From assembly GCA_020466095.1 (NCBI GenBank), contig CM035806.1, positions 59,162,722 through 59,226,721 on the forward strand: a stretch of DNA of 64,000 bases, written 5' to 3'. The notes below the pieces were generated by a model. It saw only the letters and a program-made list of their open reading frames with translations, was not told the origin of the DNA and made no database searches. Source of the DNA: Chlorops oryzae (taxonomy: Eukaryota; Arthropoda; Insecta; Diptera; Chloropidae). Below, one piece after another: positions 20,125 through 32,090 of the stretch (position 1 is the stretch's first letter; each line of letters opens with the position of its first letter). The position numbers and the translations under genes were made by a program.

Positions 20125-23100
20125 TAGGGTGCGTCTTAGCCATATGAAGAAAATATTTTTTTGATATACGAACCGTAACTCCCCCTAAAAATGTTCCTTT
20201 CGGTATAAAAACATGTTCTGCAAAAAACTTTGACAATCGGAAAAGAGGAAGGCGTGGCGCCGCCCCCTAAAAAATTAAAAATTTTTTCCATATTTTTGAC
20301 GAAAATCCAAATTTTGAATTAAAAAGAGGTGCACACATTTTAAAGTTTTGCAAACGTTTTCTGTGACATGAAACAAAGAACGGATTTAAAAGACTCTAAA
20401 ATCCTCAGATATTTTAACCCATTACCACCAAGTCATCTCGTTTGAGAACACTGATTTTCTGGAAAACCATTACAAACCATTAAATGCAAACATAAATAAA
20501 ATAAAAAAATCTACGTTTTTGTTTTGATATGTCGACGTTAATGGGTTAAAGACACGGAGTTTTTCTTCAATTTTAATTTTAAGGATTTAGTTGACTAAAC
20601 GCTTTCCTTGATTAAGGTGAATTAATTTAATTTAATTTTAATTAAATTAAAATTAAGCTACAAACAATTTACTTGACGACTTCCCGAGACGAAAATCTAT
20701 TTCACTTAACATATTAATATCGCATTGAAAGTGCGGAAAAACTTTTATAAAATATAAACATACGAAGTAGTTTATTAAAGAACTTAAGCAACATGCATGT
20801 TTACAAGAGTAGACTTCTTGGCATCTGGATAGCGCTTACGATATTCTGCTACAATTTGCAATATTAATTGTTTTTCTTCCTCGTTTTGTGACAAGACTTT
20901 GTTGTAATCTTCCATCAGCTTTACAGCCCGTTCTGCGGAATCATTCACAACATTCAGCCTTTTCACAATATCAAGTCCAGTATTAAATGGAATGCAAAAG
21001 TCATTTTTTCTTCAAAGACACAGCGGAGACGAATTTCAAAAATGTGGTGTCGACATGGTAAGTATAGCAGGTCTTTTCCTAATTTTTGCTCTAGAATCAC
21101 GCAAGCGCTTTGAAGCCGCCCCAGATTTGATGCAGTGGTGTCGCAACCTAGAGCCGCAACCTTTTCCACTAGATCCCACTCTTCGAGCATGTCAAAAATT
21201 GCAGCAGCCTGCTTTTTTCCAGTACCAGCAGATATCGCCGGAATTCCAAGCAACTGTTCAGTTCCATTGAAAGATATGACCACAGGAAGACGTTCAACGT
21301 TCTCTTTACCCGTCAGCGATGCTAACAATTTTCCGTCCCAATGCACAGTAACAGCAGTAACCTCTTCTTCCAGGAAAGTTTTTCGATTTCTTTTTCTTGT
21401 TTCAAGACGTAGCCGTGTACGACATCGACGAATAGAAGAAGCGCTTATGACTAAATCGTTTACGTCATGCTTAAGAGCCTCTGCAACTGCTATAACTATT
21501 CGAACTGCATCACGGTCACTTATCTTGCATTTGTCCAGGACTGAAACAAGCTCTGGAGTTATAAAGCTGATCTTGCCTCGTTTATTCTTGGGACAACTCG
21601 GAGATGGTTTTTCCTGGGATACGGACATATTTCCAATGACTTCATGTTCATCAGATGTTGACAATGCATCAAAATTGTCGACAGCACTGTTTACTTCAAG
21701 GAAAAGCAATCGGAAACATTTTAAAATTTTTTATATCCATACAAAATTAATTTGCTACGAACCTTGTAAGCTTGCTTCATGCCTCTCCTGTCTAAGTTTT
21801 TCTGCTTCTTCTCGAAGAGCTTTTCTTTTTTCTTTTTGAAATAAGACGCAGTCACTTCCAATCATACATCCAGGCCGCCCTTTTTTTCTTTGACTAAGAA
21901 GAAAATTTCTATCTTCTTCGATATTTATCATATCCTTGGCGCTAGCATGGGCAATGTCAAATAAATAATCCAACTTCTCAGTGAAGACTTTTTGACGTTT
22001 CTCCTGTAAGGATGTCTGCTTCTTGCTGGACTTCTGCAATACCTTCCATTCATTGTATAGTGCCTCTACTTTTAAAACACACTTGTCGGCATTCCTAGTT
22101 GGAATTCGTGCTTTTTTCCACTTAATCTCAACTTCTTTAACCACAAAGTGAGCACTTGATCGTAGATTCAATTTGACTTTACGCATATTGTAAAAAAGTA
22201 CCCGCAAAACTTGGCCGTTCGATGGTAACTTAGCTCCTGTTATTTCAATTTCGTCGTAGTTAAGCAGAAACAACTTGCCGTCTTGTTTCCATTTTACCTT
22301 TTAACTTTTAACATCTATCTACTTCAAATCAGAAACGCATAGAACTATAGCTGCAACTTCGGCCAAAAGCTATTGCATGGTACACCATACTTCTATTACG
22401 TGGTTCACCAAACTATGGCGTAGTTCACCACAGCTGAAATTTTTCACCAAAGGCTATAGTTCTATATGGCACTGACCATCAAAACAACACATCGCTAGAA
22501 AGTAGCCTTTTGGCGAGGAAAAAACAGCTGATATTCATTTATTGAACGCTTTATTTTCAAAAGCTTTTTCATATTTCAAATTCACGTTAACGTATTTGCA
22601 CAATGGGTTTCAGTAAAATAGATTTTCGCCTCTGTAATTCGTCAAATAGTTTTTGGTAACTTTACCAAGAAGAGCGTTTAGTCCTGTAAATTAAAATTGA
22701 TGAAAGCCTCCGTGTCTTTAACCCATTAACGTCGACACATCAAAAAAAACGTAGATTTTTTTTTATTTTATTTATGTTTGCATTTAATGGTTTGTAATAG
22801 TTTTCCAGAAAATCAGTGTTCTCAAACGAGATGACTTGGCGGTAATGGGTTAAAAAATCTGAGGATTTTAGAGTCTTTTAAATCCGTTCTTCGTTTCATG
22901 TCACAGAAAACGTTTGCAAAACTTTAAAATGTGTGCACCTCTTTTTAATTCAAAATTTGGATTTTCGTCAAAAATATGGAAAAAATTTTAATTTTTTAGG
23001 GGGCGGCGCCACGCCTTCCTCTTTTCCGATTGTCAAAGTTTTTTGCAGAACATGTTTTTATACCGAAAGGAACATTTCAAGGGGGAGTTATGCTTTATAG

Positions 23101-23129
23101 TGCGAGGTTCAAAAATAAGGCGCACCCTA
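20125..23129. mobile_element. DNA transposon with about 440-bp TIRs and 9-bp TSD (copy 1)
   Basis: Ends TAGGGTGCGTCTTAGCC at 20,125 and the complement (AAGGCGCACCCTA) at 23,129. Inverted repeats extend about 440 bp inward and contain AACCCATTA and GGGGGCGGCGCCACGCC blocks. The 9-bp duplication ATGCTCCAT flanks it at 20,116-20,124 and 23,130-23,138. Long TIRs and a 9-bp TSD are Mutator-like traits, but the transposase motifs (DTTASN, CRHH) do not look like MULE to me; superfamily unassigned. A second copy is at 45,258-48,252. Confidence 0.88.
20784..22273 (-). pseudogene. Transposase of the long-TIR transposon, internally deleted
   Basis: Exon 1 (21,763-22,273, about 172 codons) is Lys/Arg-rich and helical. 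A 69-nt GT-AG intron (21,694-21,762) restores the frame to exon 2, which has RRCRTRLRLE, VTVHWDGKLL, LGCDTTASNLG and PCRHHIFEI. These Asp and His motifs look like an RNase H-fold transposase core. After CVFEEKMTF the frame breaks near 21,000 and jumps to a C-terminal tail (KLMEDYNKVLSQNEEEKQ). Compared with what I know of relatives, a large piece between CRHH and the tail is missing, so this is a deletion derivative. Copy 2 shares the deletion. Confidence 0.7.
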
Positions 23130-23280
23130 ATGCTCCATGCTATCTTTATGTGTTGATTGTATGATTCAATCAGGTTTTTTTTATCTTGTAATTTTCGGGG
23201 TTTTGGGATAGTTTCTCTTTTAATATTCTTTTCGTCGTTGTATTAAAGTTGTCGCTTCTTACATGTAATTCGTCTGTCAT
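23130..23280 (-). pseudogene. gag: Gag N-terminus of the third 412-like element
   Basis: ATG at 23,280 opens MTDELHVRSDNFNTTTKR. After a one-base slip in an A run near 23,180 it reads LIESYNQHIKIAWS and reaches the transposon at 23,130. Joining it to 20,124 across the 9-bp TSD keeps the Gag frame, which proves the insertion site. Confidence 0.7.
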
Positions 23281-23501
23281 TTCAATTCAATTCAATTTTG
23301 TTAAGTTAATTTATTTTGAAATTCTAAGAGCTCGGTAAATAAGTTGTATAAAAGTTAAATATTTCCATTCAATAACATTTCCATTCTACATTGAAATGGT
23401 TCCAGGCGTGTTACAAAACTAAACTTATAATTTATTTATTTAATTTTATAATTTATTTAATTTTATTATAATTTATTTATTTAATTTTATTTTGTTAAGG
23501 A
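23281..23501. other. AT-rich spacer
   Basis: Contains tandem ATTTATTTATTTAATTTT motifs. The matching place in the duplicate (48,404-48,668) has a different 60-bp AT-rich insert. Nothing else recognised. Confidence 0.4.
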
Positions 23502-23694
23502 CATAAAGTTTTCTTCAAAACGTATGGTAGAATCAAAAGACAACTCAAGTGGGAGGGAATCCAAATACAGATGAAAAATTACGCTGACGCATGCCAGCTT
23601 TGTCAGAAGAACAAAAGCTGCCGTTTAAGGAAAATGCTCATGGCGTTAACAGATACACCTTTTAGACCATTTGATAAGGTGTTCATGGATATAG
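23502..23694 (+). pseudogene. pol: Integrase zinc-finger fragment of a PTP-type Gypsy element
   Basis: Reads HKVFFKTYGRIKRQLKWEG, ACQLCQKNKS, TDTPFRPFDKVFMDI, matching the integrase N-terminus of the PTP elements (TDTPQRPFDKVFMDIVGP). The Cys pair is intact. It is cut after FMDI by the LINE. Being more diverged than copies A/B, it belongs to an older element. Confidence 0.75.
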
Positions 23695-26225
23695 GATATA
23701 GGATTTTTTGTAGTGGCTATTAAATTTTTCGTAAAGACAGAGTACATAAGAATGGAGGTGGTGTTTTAATGCCAGAATTTATTTGGATTAAAGTTCACTT
23801 ACGGAAAAACAACTTGTTTCTTTGCTGCTCTTATATTCCACCTAATAGTGATATTTCCTTGTCATCCAGATTCTATATCAACTTTGTGTAATATGATGGA
23901 TGACACTGATAATGTTATTGTTGCTGGCGACTTTAATCTTCCTCATGTTTACTGGGACCTTTTGGAAGATACAAATTTTCTACTGCCACGTACATACAAC
24001 GAAAATTATTTCCTTGATAAATTGAATTAATCGTCGCTTATGCAGATAAATTATGTGAAAAACTGTAATGATCGACTTTTGGATCTCATATATGTTGATG
24101 AAAGCGTAAGTGTGAAATTGGATCGAACTTCTCCATTTTCTGTGCCCGAGGACGTTCACCATCCTACTGTGGAGTTACTTTTCGAGATTTGGACCGATAG
24201 AAGTATCCGATCACACTGTTTTGCAAAAACTGATTACGTAAAACTTAAATCCACTATAGCCGAAATCAACTGGCTGTCTATCTTACAAAATAAAAACTTC
24301 GAATCAGCGCTAAACGAGATTTATAATATCTTATGGAAATTTATTGACTTATGTGTGCCTAAAATAAAGGTGAAATCAGTCAGGAGCCCGGTGTGGAGTG
24401 CAGCTCAACTGAAATACTTAAGAAACCTGAAAAGTCGTCGCTTCAAAAAATATAGGAGGTCCGGATCACTAATTGATTATGCCAGATATTCTGAAATTCG
24501 TTATCGTTTCTTCAAATGTAATGATAGTTGCTATAAAAACTATCTTAATCGAGTCAAATGCAATATTCGATCCGACCCAAAGAAATTTTATAATTTTGTT
24601 AATGACAGGTGAAAGAGCAATGGTTAACCAATTCATATGAATTATAATGGGAATTTTTCGACTTCCGGTAATGATGTGTTGAGCATGTTTGCTGATTTCT
24701 TTCAATCTCTGCATAAATACTCTGCTGTATACAACTATCCTGAGCATCCACATTCATATTTTTTCATCAATAGTCCAGTAATTAACAGTTCGATTATACT
24801 TGGTTATTTAAAGAATGTTAAATCATCTCATTCTGCAGGACCGGATAATATTCCGAGCTGTATAATCAAATCTTGCGCTGATGTATTAGTGTTCCTCTTG
24901 CAGAACTATTTAATTTGTCGTTGAGCACCGGTATTTTTCCTGACATATGGAAAAAATTCCTACATCATTCCTCTTCACAAAGGGGGATTAAAATCTTTAA
25001 TAAATAATTATCGAGGAATAGCTAAGCTTAATGCTATTCCTAAGGTTTTTGAGCATATCATTACTGATCAGATTACCTCAAGTTTAATTGGAAACATATC
25101 TCCCGATCAACATGGCTTCGTAAAAGGTAGATCTACGGTTACAAATTTACTTGAATTTACTGCGACGATAACTGATGGATTTATTGCTAAGGCTCAGACT
25201 GACGTGATATTCACGGACTTCAATAAGGCATTTGACAGCATTAATCATTACCTGCTACTCGAGAAGTTGAATATTGCAGGATTTCCTTCTGTGCTTCTTA
25301 AATGGCTTAAATCTTATTTGTTAAAAAGGAAACAACGTGTTCTTTTAAATAATGTAGCATCGAAACCTATTTTGGTACATTCTGGAGTTCCACAATTTGT
25401 GTTACATTCTGGAGTCAAAATTTGCTTAACAGTTATGGATATTACATATCAGTCATTACTCCAGGATGACTTGAACCGCCTCTCTATCTGGTGTGACAAA
25501 AACCAACTTCAAAGTTTAGCCAAGTGTAAGCATATGACATTCTCTTGGAATTCTGCATATGAAACGGCATACTTCTTGTGTAACACTCCACTAGCTTCTG
25601 TTGACACAATTCGAGATCTAGGATCTAGGATCATATTGAACACATCGTGAATAAAGCGAAATCGTCTCTGGGTTTCATGAAGCGCTGGTCTAAAGAATTT
25701 AAAGATCCGTATATAACTAAGCTGCTGTTTACTTCTCTGGTTCCCCCAATGCTGGAATATGCTTCTTCTGTTTGGAGTCCCCGTTACAGTACACATTCCG
25801 ACAAAATTGAATCGGTCCAAAAGCAATTTTAGCTCTTTGCTTTGAGTCATTTGGCCTGGGACACATCAAGAAATCTTTCACCATATGAATGGCGTTTAAA
25901 GCTTATTCGTCTTCCAAGTTTGCATAGCAGACGGCCTGTAGCAAATTTTATGTTTATGCATAAGCTACTGAACGGTTCGGTGAAATCTCAACGATTGCTG
26001 GCTCGAATTGACTTAAATGTTCCCTTGAGAATGTTACGACGCTATGTTCCGATTCGTTTAAAATGCTGTTCAACAAATTATATTGAACACGAACCTTCGA
26101 GATCAATTTGTATCGATTACAATAATTTGTATGACTTTATTTGTCCATCATTTCATAGTTATTTCATAAAAAACCAACTAATTTTGTATTTAAATTCTTT
26201 GTAACTTTTTTTTAATTCGTGCATG
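23695..26225 (+). pseudogene. Jockey/CR1-type LINE, copy 1 (EN and defective RT)
   Basis: Endonuclease part: CCSYIPPNSDISLS, VAGDFNLPHVYWDL. Then a linker, RT with SHSAGPDNIPS, NYRGIAKLNAIPKVFE, QHGFVKGRSTVTNLLEF, FTDFNKAFDSINH and HSGVPQ, and a C-terminal domain (LVPPMLEYASSVWSPR; HSRRPVANFMFMHKLL). Sequence jumps from GVPQ straight to HSGVKICL, so the catalytic YADD segment is missing; a CATTCTGGAGT repeat marks the deletion. Frameshifts occur near 23,880, 24,020, 24,620, 24,930 and stops at 25,629 and 25,830. It is inserted in the integrase fragment and ends at the LTR at 26,226. Confidence 0.85.
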
Positions 26226-26690
26226 TGTTGTGAGTCGCGATCTCGCTTAGACTCACAAACATATTTTTCCTTCTCCTTCTACACGCTCGCAAACTAAATC
26301 AAAACAACAAAGTGCGAATGAAGCATAAACAAAAGGAAAGAAAGCTAAAAGACCCAAAAGCAAAAGGCAGTGACCTGCCTTTATGAATTTCTACTTCAAG
26401 GTGATTCCATGCTACTCAAAAGCACTATCCAGCGTAAATTGCTGACAAATGCAAACATGCAGTTCGGCCGCTTGCAACAACAACAACACCGGCACAGTAT
26501 ATGCCCGATTGACAAACATGAGCGCTGGCGCAGCGAATGAACAATTGCAATCCGATCGCTGGCAATAACAACAACAACACACGTCAAGAGTTTTTATGTA
26601 AAAGCAACAACAACTACAAAAGAAGAACTAAGAACATCGGAATAGCTGTATGTAGTACCAATATGGCATGTTGGTACAATTGCGGGTGAA
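26226..26690 (+). repeat. Partial PTP-element LTR closing tandem unit 1
   Basis: First 465 bp of the LTR described at 29,295-30,147, starting TGTTGTGAGTCGCGATCTCG. It is cut at the duplication junction. Confidence 0.85.
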
Positions 26691-26764
26691 CCGTTTAAGG
26701 AAAATGCTCATGGCGTTAACAGATACACCTTTTAGACCATTTGATAAGGTGTTCATGGATATAG

Positions 26765-29294
26765 GATATAGGATTTTTTGTAGTGGCTATTAAATTTTTC
26801 GTAAAGACAGAGTACATAAGAATGGAGGTGGTGTTTTAATGCCAGAATTTATTTGGATTAAAGTTCACTTACGGAAAAACAACTTGTTTCTTTGCTGCTC
26901 TTATATTCCACCTAATAGTGATATTTCCTTGTCATCCAGATTCTATATCAACTTTGTGTAATATGATGGATGACACTGATAATGTTATTGTTGCTGGCGA
27001 CTTTAATCTTCCTCATGTTTACTGGGACCTTTTGGAAGATACAAATTTTCTACTGCCACGTACATACAACGAAAATTATTTCCTTGATAAATTGAATTAA
27101 TCGTCGCTTATGCAGATAAATTATGTGAAAAACTGTAATGATCGACTTTTGGATCTCATATATGTTGATGAAAGCGTAAGTGTGAAATTGGATCGAACTT
27201 CTCCATTTTCTGTGCCCGAGGACGTTCACCATCCTACTGTGGAGTTACTTTTCGAGATTTGGACCGATAGAAGTATCCGATCACACTGTTTTGCAAAAAC
27301 TGATTACGTAAAACTTAAATCCACTATAGCCGAAATCAACTGGCTGTCTATCTTACAAAATAAAAACTTCGAATCAGCGCTAAACGAGATTTATAATATC
27401 TTATGGAAATTTATTGACTTATGTGTGCCTAAAATAAAGGTGAAATCAGTCAGGAGCCCGGTGTGGAGTGCAGCTCAACTGAAATACTTAAGAAACCTGA
27501 AAAGTCGTCGCTTCAAAAAATATAGGAGGTCCGGATCACTAATTGATTATGCCAGATATTCTGAAATTCGTTATCGTTTCTTCAAATGTAATGATAGTTG
27601 CTATAAAAACTATCTTAATCGAGTCAAATGCAATATTCGATCCGACCCAAAGAAATTTTATAATTTTGTTAATGACAGGTGAAAGAGCAATGGTTAACCA
27701 ATTCATATGAATTATAATGGGAATTTTTCGACTTCCGGTAATGATGTGTTGAGCATGTTTGCTGATTTCTTTCAATCTCTGCATAAATACTCTGCTGTAT
27801 ACAACTATCCTGAGCATCCACATTCATATTTTTTCATCAATAGTCCAGTAATTAACAGTTCGATTATACTTGGTTATTTAAAGAATGTTAAATCATCTCA
27901 TTCTGCAGGACCGGATAATATTCCGAGCTGTATAATCAAATCTTGCGCTGATGTATTAGTGTTCCTCTTGCAGAACTATTTAATTTGTCGTTGAGCACCG
28001 GTATTTTTCCTGACATATGAAAAAATTCCCACATCATTCCTCTTCACAAAGGGGGATTAAAATCTTTAATAAATAATTATCGAGGAATAGCTAAGCTTAA
28101 TGCTATTCCTAAGGTTTTTGAGCATATCATTACTGATCAGATTACCTCAAGTTTAATTGGAAACATATCTCCCGATCAACATGGCTTCGTAAAAGGTAGA
28201 TCTACGGTTACAAATTTACTTGAATTTACTGCGACGATAACTGATGGATTTATTGCTAAGGCTCAGACTGACGTGATATTCACGGACTTCAATAAGGCAT
28301 TTGACAGCATTAATCATTACCTGCTACTCGAGAAGTTGAATATTGCAGGATTTCCTTCTGTGCTTCTTAAATGGCTTAAATCTTATTTGTTAAAAAGGAA
28401 ACAACGTGTTCTTTTAAATAATGTAGCATCGAAACCTATTTTGGTACATTCTGGAGTTCCACAATTTGTGTTACATTCTGGAGTCAAAATTTGCTTAACA
28501 GTTATGGATATTACATATCAGTCATTACTCCAGGATGACTTGAACCGCCTCTCTATCTGGTGTGACAAAAACCAACTTCAAAGTTTAGCCAAGTGTAAGC
28601 ATATGACATTCTCTTGGAATTCTGCATATGAAACGGCATACTTCTTGTGTAACACTCCACTAGCTTCTGTTGACACAATTCGAGATCTAGGATCTAGGAT
28701 CATATTGAACACATCGTGAATAAAGCGAAATCGTCTCTGGGTTTCATGAAGCGCTGGTCTAAAGAATTTAAAGATCCGTATATAACTAAGCTGCTGTTTA
28801 CTTCTCTGGTTCCCCCAATGCTGGAATATGCTTCTTCTGTTTGGAGTCCCCGTTACAGTACACATTCCGACAAAATTGAATCGGTCCAAAAGCAATTTTA
28901 GCTCTTTGCTTTGAGTCATTTGGCCTGGGACACATCAAGAAATCTTTCACCATATGAATGGCGTTTAAAGCTTATTCGTCTTCCAAGTTTGCATAGCAGA
29001 CGGCCTGTAGCAAATTTTATGTTTATGCATAAGCTACTGAACGGTTCGGTGAAATCTCAACGATTGCTGGCTCGAATTGACTTAAATGTTCCCTTGAGAA
29101 TGTTACGACGCTATGTTCCGATTCGTTTAAAATGCTGTTCAACAAATTATATTGAACACGAACCTTCGAGATCAATTTGTATCGATTACAATAATTTGTA
29201 TGACTTTATTTGTCCATCATTTCATAGTTATTTCATAAAAAACCAACTAATTTTGTATTTAAATTCTTTGTAACTTTTTTTTAATTCGTGCATG
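26765..29294 (+). pseudogene. Jockey/CR1-type LINE, copy 2
   Basis: Practically identical to copy 1, with the same frameshifts, the same stops and the same loss of the YADD segment. It shares its flanks because both were copied by the tandem duplication; 26,691-26,764 repeats the end of the integrase fragment. Confidence 0.85.
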
Positions 29295-30147
29295 TGTTGT
29301 GAGTCGCGATCTCGCTTAGACTCACAAACATATTTTTCCTTCTCCTTCTACACGCTCGCAAACTAAATCAAAACAACAAAGTGCGAATGAAGCATAAACA
29401 AAAGGAAAGAAAGCTAAAAGACCCAAAAGCAAAAGGCAGTGACCTGCCTTTATGAATTTCTACTTCAAGGTGATTCCATGCTACTCAAAAGCACTATCCA
29501 GCGTAAATTGCTGACAAATGCAAACATGCAGTTCGGCCGCTTGCAACAACAACAACACCGGCACAGTATATGCCCGATTGACAAACATGAGCGCTGGCGC
29601 AGCGAATGAACAATTGCAATCCGATCGCTGGCAATAACAACAACAACACACGTCAAGAGTTTTTATGTAAAAGCAACAACAACTACAAAAGAAGAACTAA
29701 GAACATCGGAATAGCTGTATGTAGTACCAATATGGCATGTTGGTACAATTGCGGGTGAAGGTCGCGGTCAAGCTTATGCAATATGTTCGGGAAGAATCGA
29801 CGACGATCGCGGACCATGGGAATATTCAATATTGCAAGATCAGCAATATTGATCTATATAAACGGAGCTTCGACGGACTGGAGGGGCACTTCTGCACACG
29901 TACTCATCCAAGGGCCACGACGTAGAAGTAAATAGTCAAGCAATAGGGATATTTGTATTTGGAAGTATATGATTCATTTTGTTAAATAAAGGATTAAAAC
30001 CTATTTGTTGGTGTCTTTTATTTGATAAAGGAAATACAGGGACTATTATACGCTGGACATTGTCTGAGCGCTTGGTACCCTACGTTGTAATTTAGTGACG
30101 TTTGTGCGCTCGACACAGTTTGAGCGCTGTGCACACTATACTACAAC
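29295..30147 (+). repeat. 5' LTR of PTP element A, 853 bp
   Basis: TGTTGTGAGTCGCG at 29,295 to CTACAACA at 30,147. A TATATAAAC box at 29,855 and AATAAAGG at about 29,985 mark U3/R. Runs of CAACAACAAC lie in U3. A PBS follows directly. The upstream flank is the LINE 3' end with no polypurine tract, so this is a 5' LTR. Confidence 0.88.
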
Positions 30148-30166
30148 ATTTACGGCGCAGCCACCC
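30148..30166 (+). other. Primer-binding site of PTP element A
   Basis: TTTACGGCGCAGCCACCC follows the LTR end ACAACA. The better preserved version at 35,060 reads TGGCGCAGCCGG; the TGGCGCAG core after a short spacer is the errantivirus-type PBS. Directly after it the sequence jumps into the RT/RNase H connection, so leader, gag, PR and most of RT are deleted. Confidence 0.75.
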
Positions 30167-32090
30167 AAAAACATCGAAAGAATTGCAGTCCTTTCTCGGT
30201 TTGATCAACTATTATAGAAAGTTTATACCCGAGGCAGCTCAAATACCCTTGCCATTAACAAAATTATAAAAAAAAAAGAGAAATTTATTTGGAATAAGAA
30301 TTGCCAAGACGCAAAGGATAAATTGAAAAATGCAGTTACAAGCCCCCCCATATTACAATATCCTGATTTCGAAAAGTTATTTATTCTTACAACAGACGCA
30401 AGCAACGAAACATTAGGTGCGGTATTGTCGCAAGGTGAGCCAGGACAGGATCTGCCAATATACTATGCTAGTAGGGCACTTAGTGCAACCGAGAGACGAT
30501 ATTCCACGATAGAAAAGGAGTTTTTGGCAATCGTGTGGGCAGTTAAAAATTTCAGAACATACCTTTTAGGCAAACATTTCAAAATTTATACCGACCATAA
30601 ACCACTGAAAGGAATAACAAATTTAAAAGAGCAAGACACGAGATTAGGACGTTTTAGATTAAAACTTTTAGAATATGACTTCGAAATTCTTTATAAACCT
30701 GGGAAGAACAACCTTAACGCGGATGCATTAAGCAGGCTTCCGAGTTCAGACAGACCAATAGGAGTAGTTACCCGATCAATGTCACAAGACACTCACGAAC
30801 AATTAGACGAATTACAAAACGTAATTGCAAATGACAATCTAAACGAAGATATAGCAGTGGTGCTTACTGATCCAATAGAAATACAAGACGTGATGAAAAT
30901 TTTCCATGACACCCCAATAGGAGGCCATAAAGGTTTTGAAATCAGAAAACAATATAAATGGGAGGGCATGCAACAACAAATTAGAAACTACATTAAAGCA
31001 TGCGAGCTTTCCCAGAAAAACAAAAGCTCTCGAGTAGACAAAATGCCTATGTCAATAACAGACACACCCCATAGACCTTTCGATAAAGTTCTTATGGACA
31101 TAGTCGGTCCACTTCCCATTTCGTCCAGGGAAAATAAATACATTCTTACATTTTTAGATGACTTTTCAAAATATTTTGTATGTACAGCTATCCCAGATGC
31201 AGAAGCATCAACAGTAGCTAGAGCTTTTTTCAATGAAATCATTTCAAAATTTAATATCCCAAAAACGCTAATAACAGACAATGGCACCAATTTTACATCA
31301 AAACTCTTCAATGAAGTTTGTAAAATTCTTGGAATAAAGAAATCATAAACTTCACCCTACCACCCCCAAGCCAATAGTGCTCTCGAAAGGAGTCACCGAC
31401 CTCTTGCGGAATTTCTCCGAAATTTTGTCAATGAGGATGGCACGAATTGGGATAAATGGCTGCATCATGCGATGCATGTACACAACAACACAGTACATAC
31501 ATCCACAAAACAAACACCATGCAGAACACTTTTCGGCTTCGATTTCGAAATTCCCATTAAATTAAAACATAAACCGAGTCCACTGTATAATTCAGACGAT
31601 TACAGCAAAATATTAAAATTCCAAATCCAAAGAAGCCACGAAATAGTTAGAAATAATCAAAAGAAAGAAAAAGAGAATTCAAAAAAATACTATGATAAGA
31701 AAACGAAGATGAGGAATTTTGCAGTGGGCGAGAAAGTTTGGATTAAAAATCAGAACAGAATAAATAAATTTTCGGCAATTTGGGAAGGTCCTTATGAAGT
31801 CGTGTCCATTCCATCGACAAGTAATGTGCGATTGCGAATAAAAGGAAAAGAAAAGACGTTTCATAAGGATTTACTCAAACCTTTTGAAGATAAAATTGGC
31901 ACAATCGAAAAACTAAAAGTGCAAGAATTAAACACTTTTTTAACAACAAAAAGTTCAGAGCAGATATCAGACGAATTCAATAAATTGAACCAAATTGTAG
32001 AAAATGGCAGAATAAACACATTTGCGAAAAATAAATCAAAAAATCGTTATTCAAATTTACCCTGTTTTGAACACAGTAGAGTAAACCTAA
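30167..32090 (+). pseudogene. pol: PTP element A: RT end, RNase H, integrase
   Basis: KELQSFLG...NYYRKFIPEAAQ, then RNase H (LTTDASNETLGAVLS, IYTDHKPLKG, NADALSRLP). Integrase follows: GGHKGF, MDIVGPLP, ITDNGTNF, ANSALERSHR. A stop after LTKL (about 30,268), TAA at 31,346 in place of CAA (KS*TSPYHPQ) and a short deletion after GGHKGF inactivate it. The zinc-finger Cys pair is reduced to CELS. The C-terminal GPY/F motif (IWEGPYEVV) is intact and leads in frame to PTP. Confidence 0.85.

Larger units (their letters stand above)
23621..29759. repeat. Near-exact tandem duplication, two units of 3.07 kb
   Basis: Unit 1 is 23,621-26,690 (3,070 bp) and unit 2 is 26,691-29,759 (3,069 bp). Each runs from CCGTTTAAGG in the integrase fragment through the whole LINE to GCGGGTGAA inside the LTR. 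The only difference I noticed is around 24,950 against 28,018 (one base of indel and one substitution). The junction at 26,690/26,691 joins LTR to integrase sequence. Confidence 0.9.

Noticed and set aside
21135..21839. 234-aa Ser-rich plus-strand frame
   Set aside because: Mirror of the transposase on the minus strand; the minus frame has the intron, DTTASN and CRHH motifs and occurs in both copies.
20125..23129. Assignment of the long-TIR transposon to Mutator
   Set aside because: TIR length and 9-bp TSD fit, but I see no MULE transposase signature, so I left the superfamily open.
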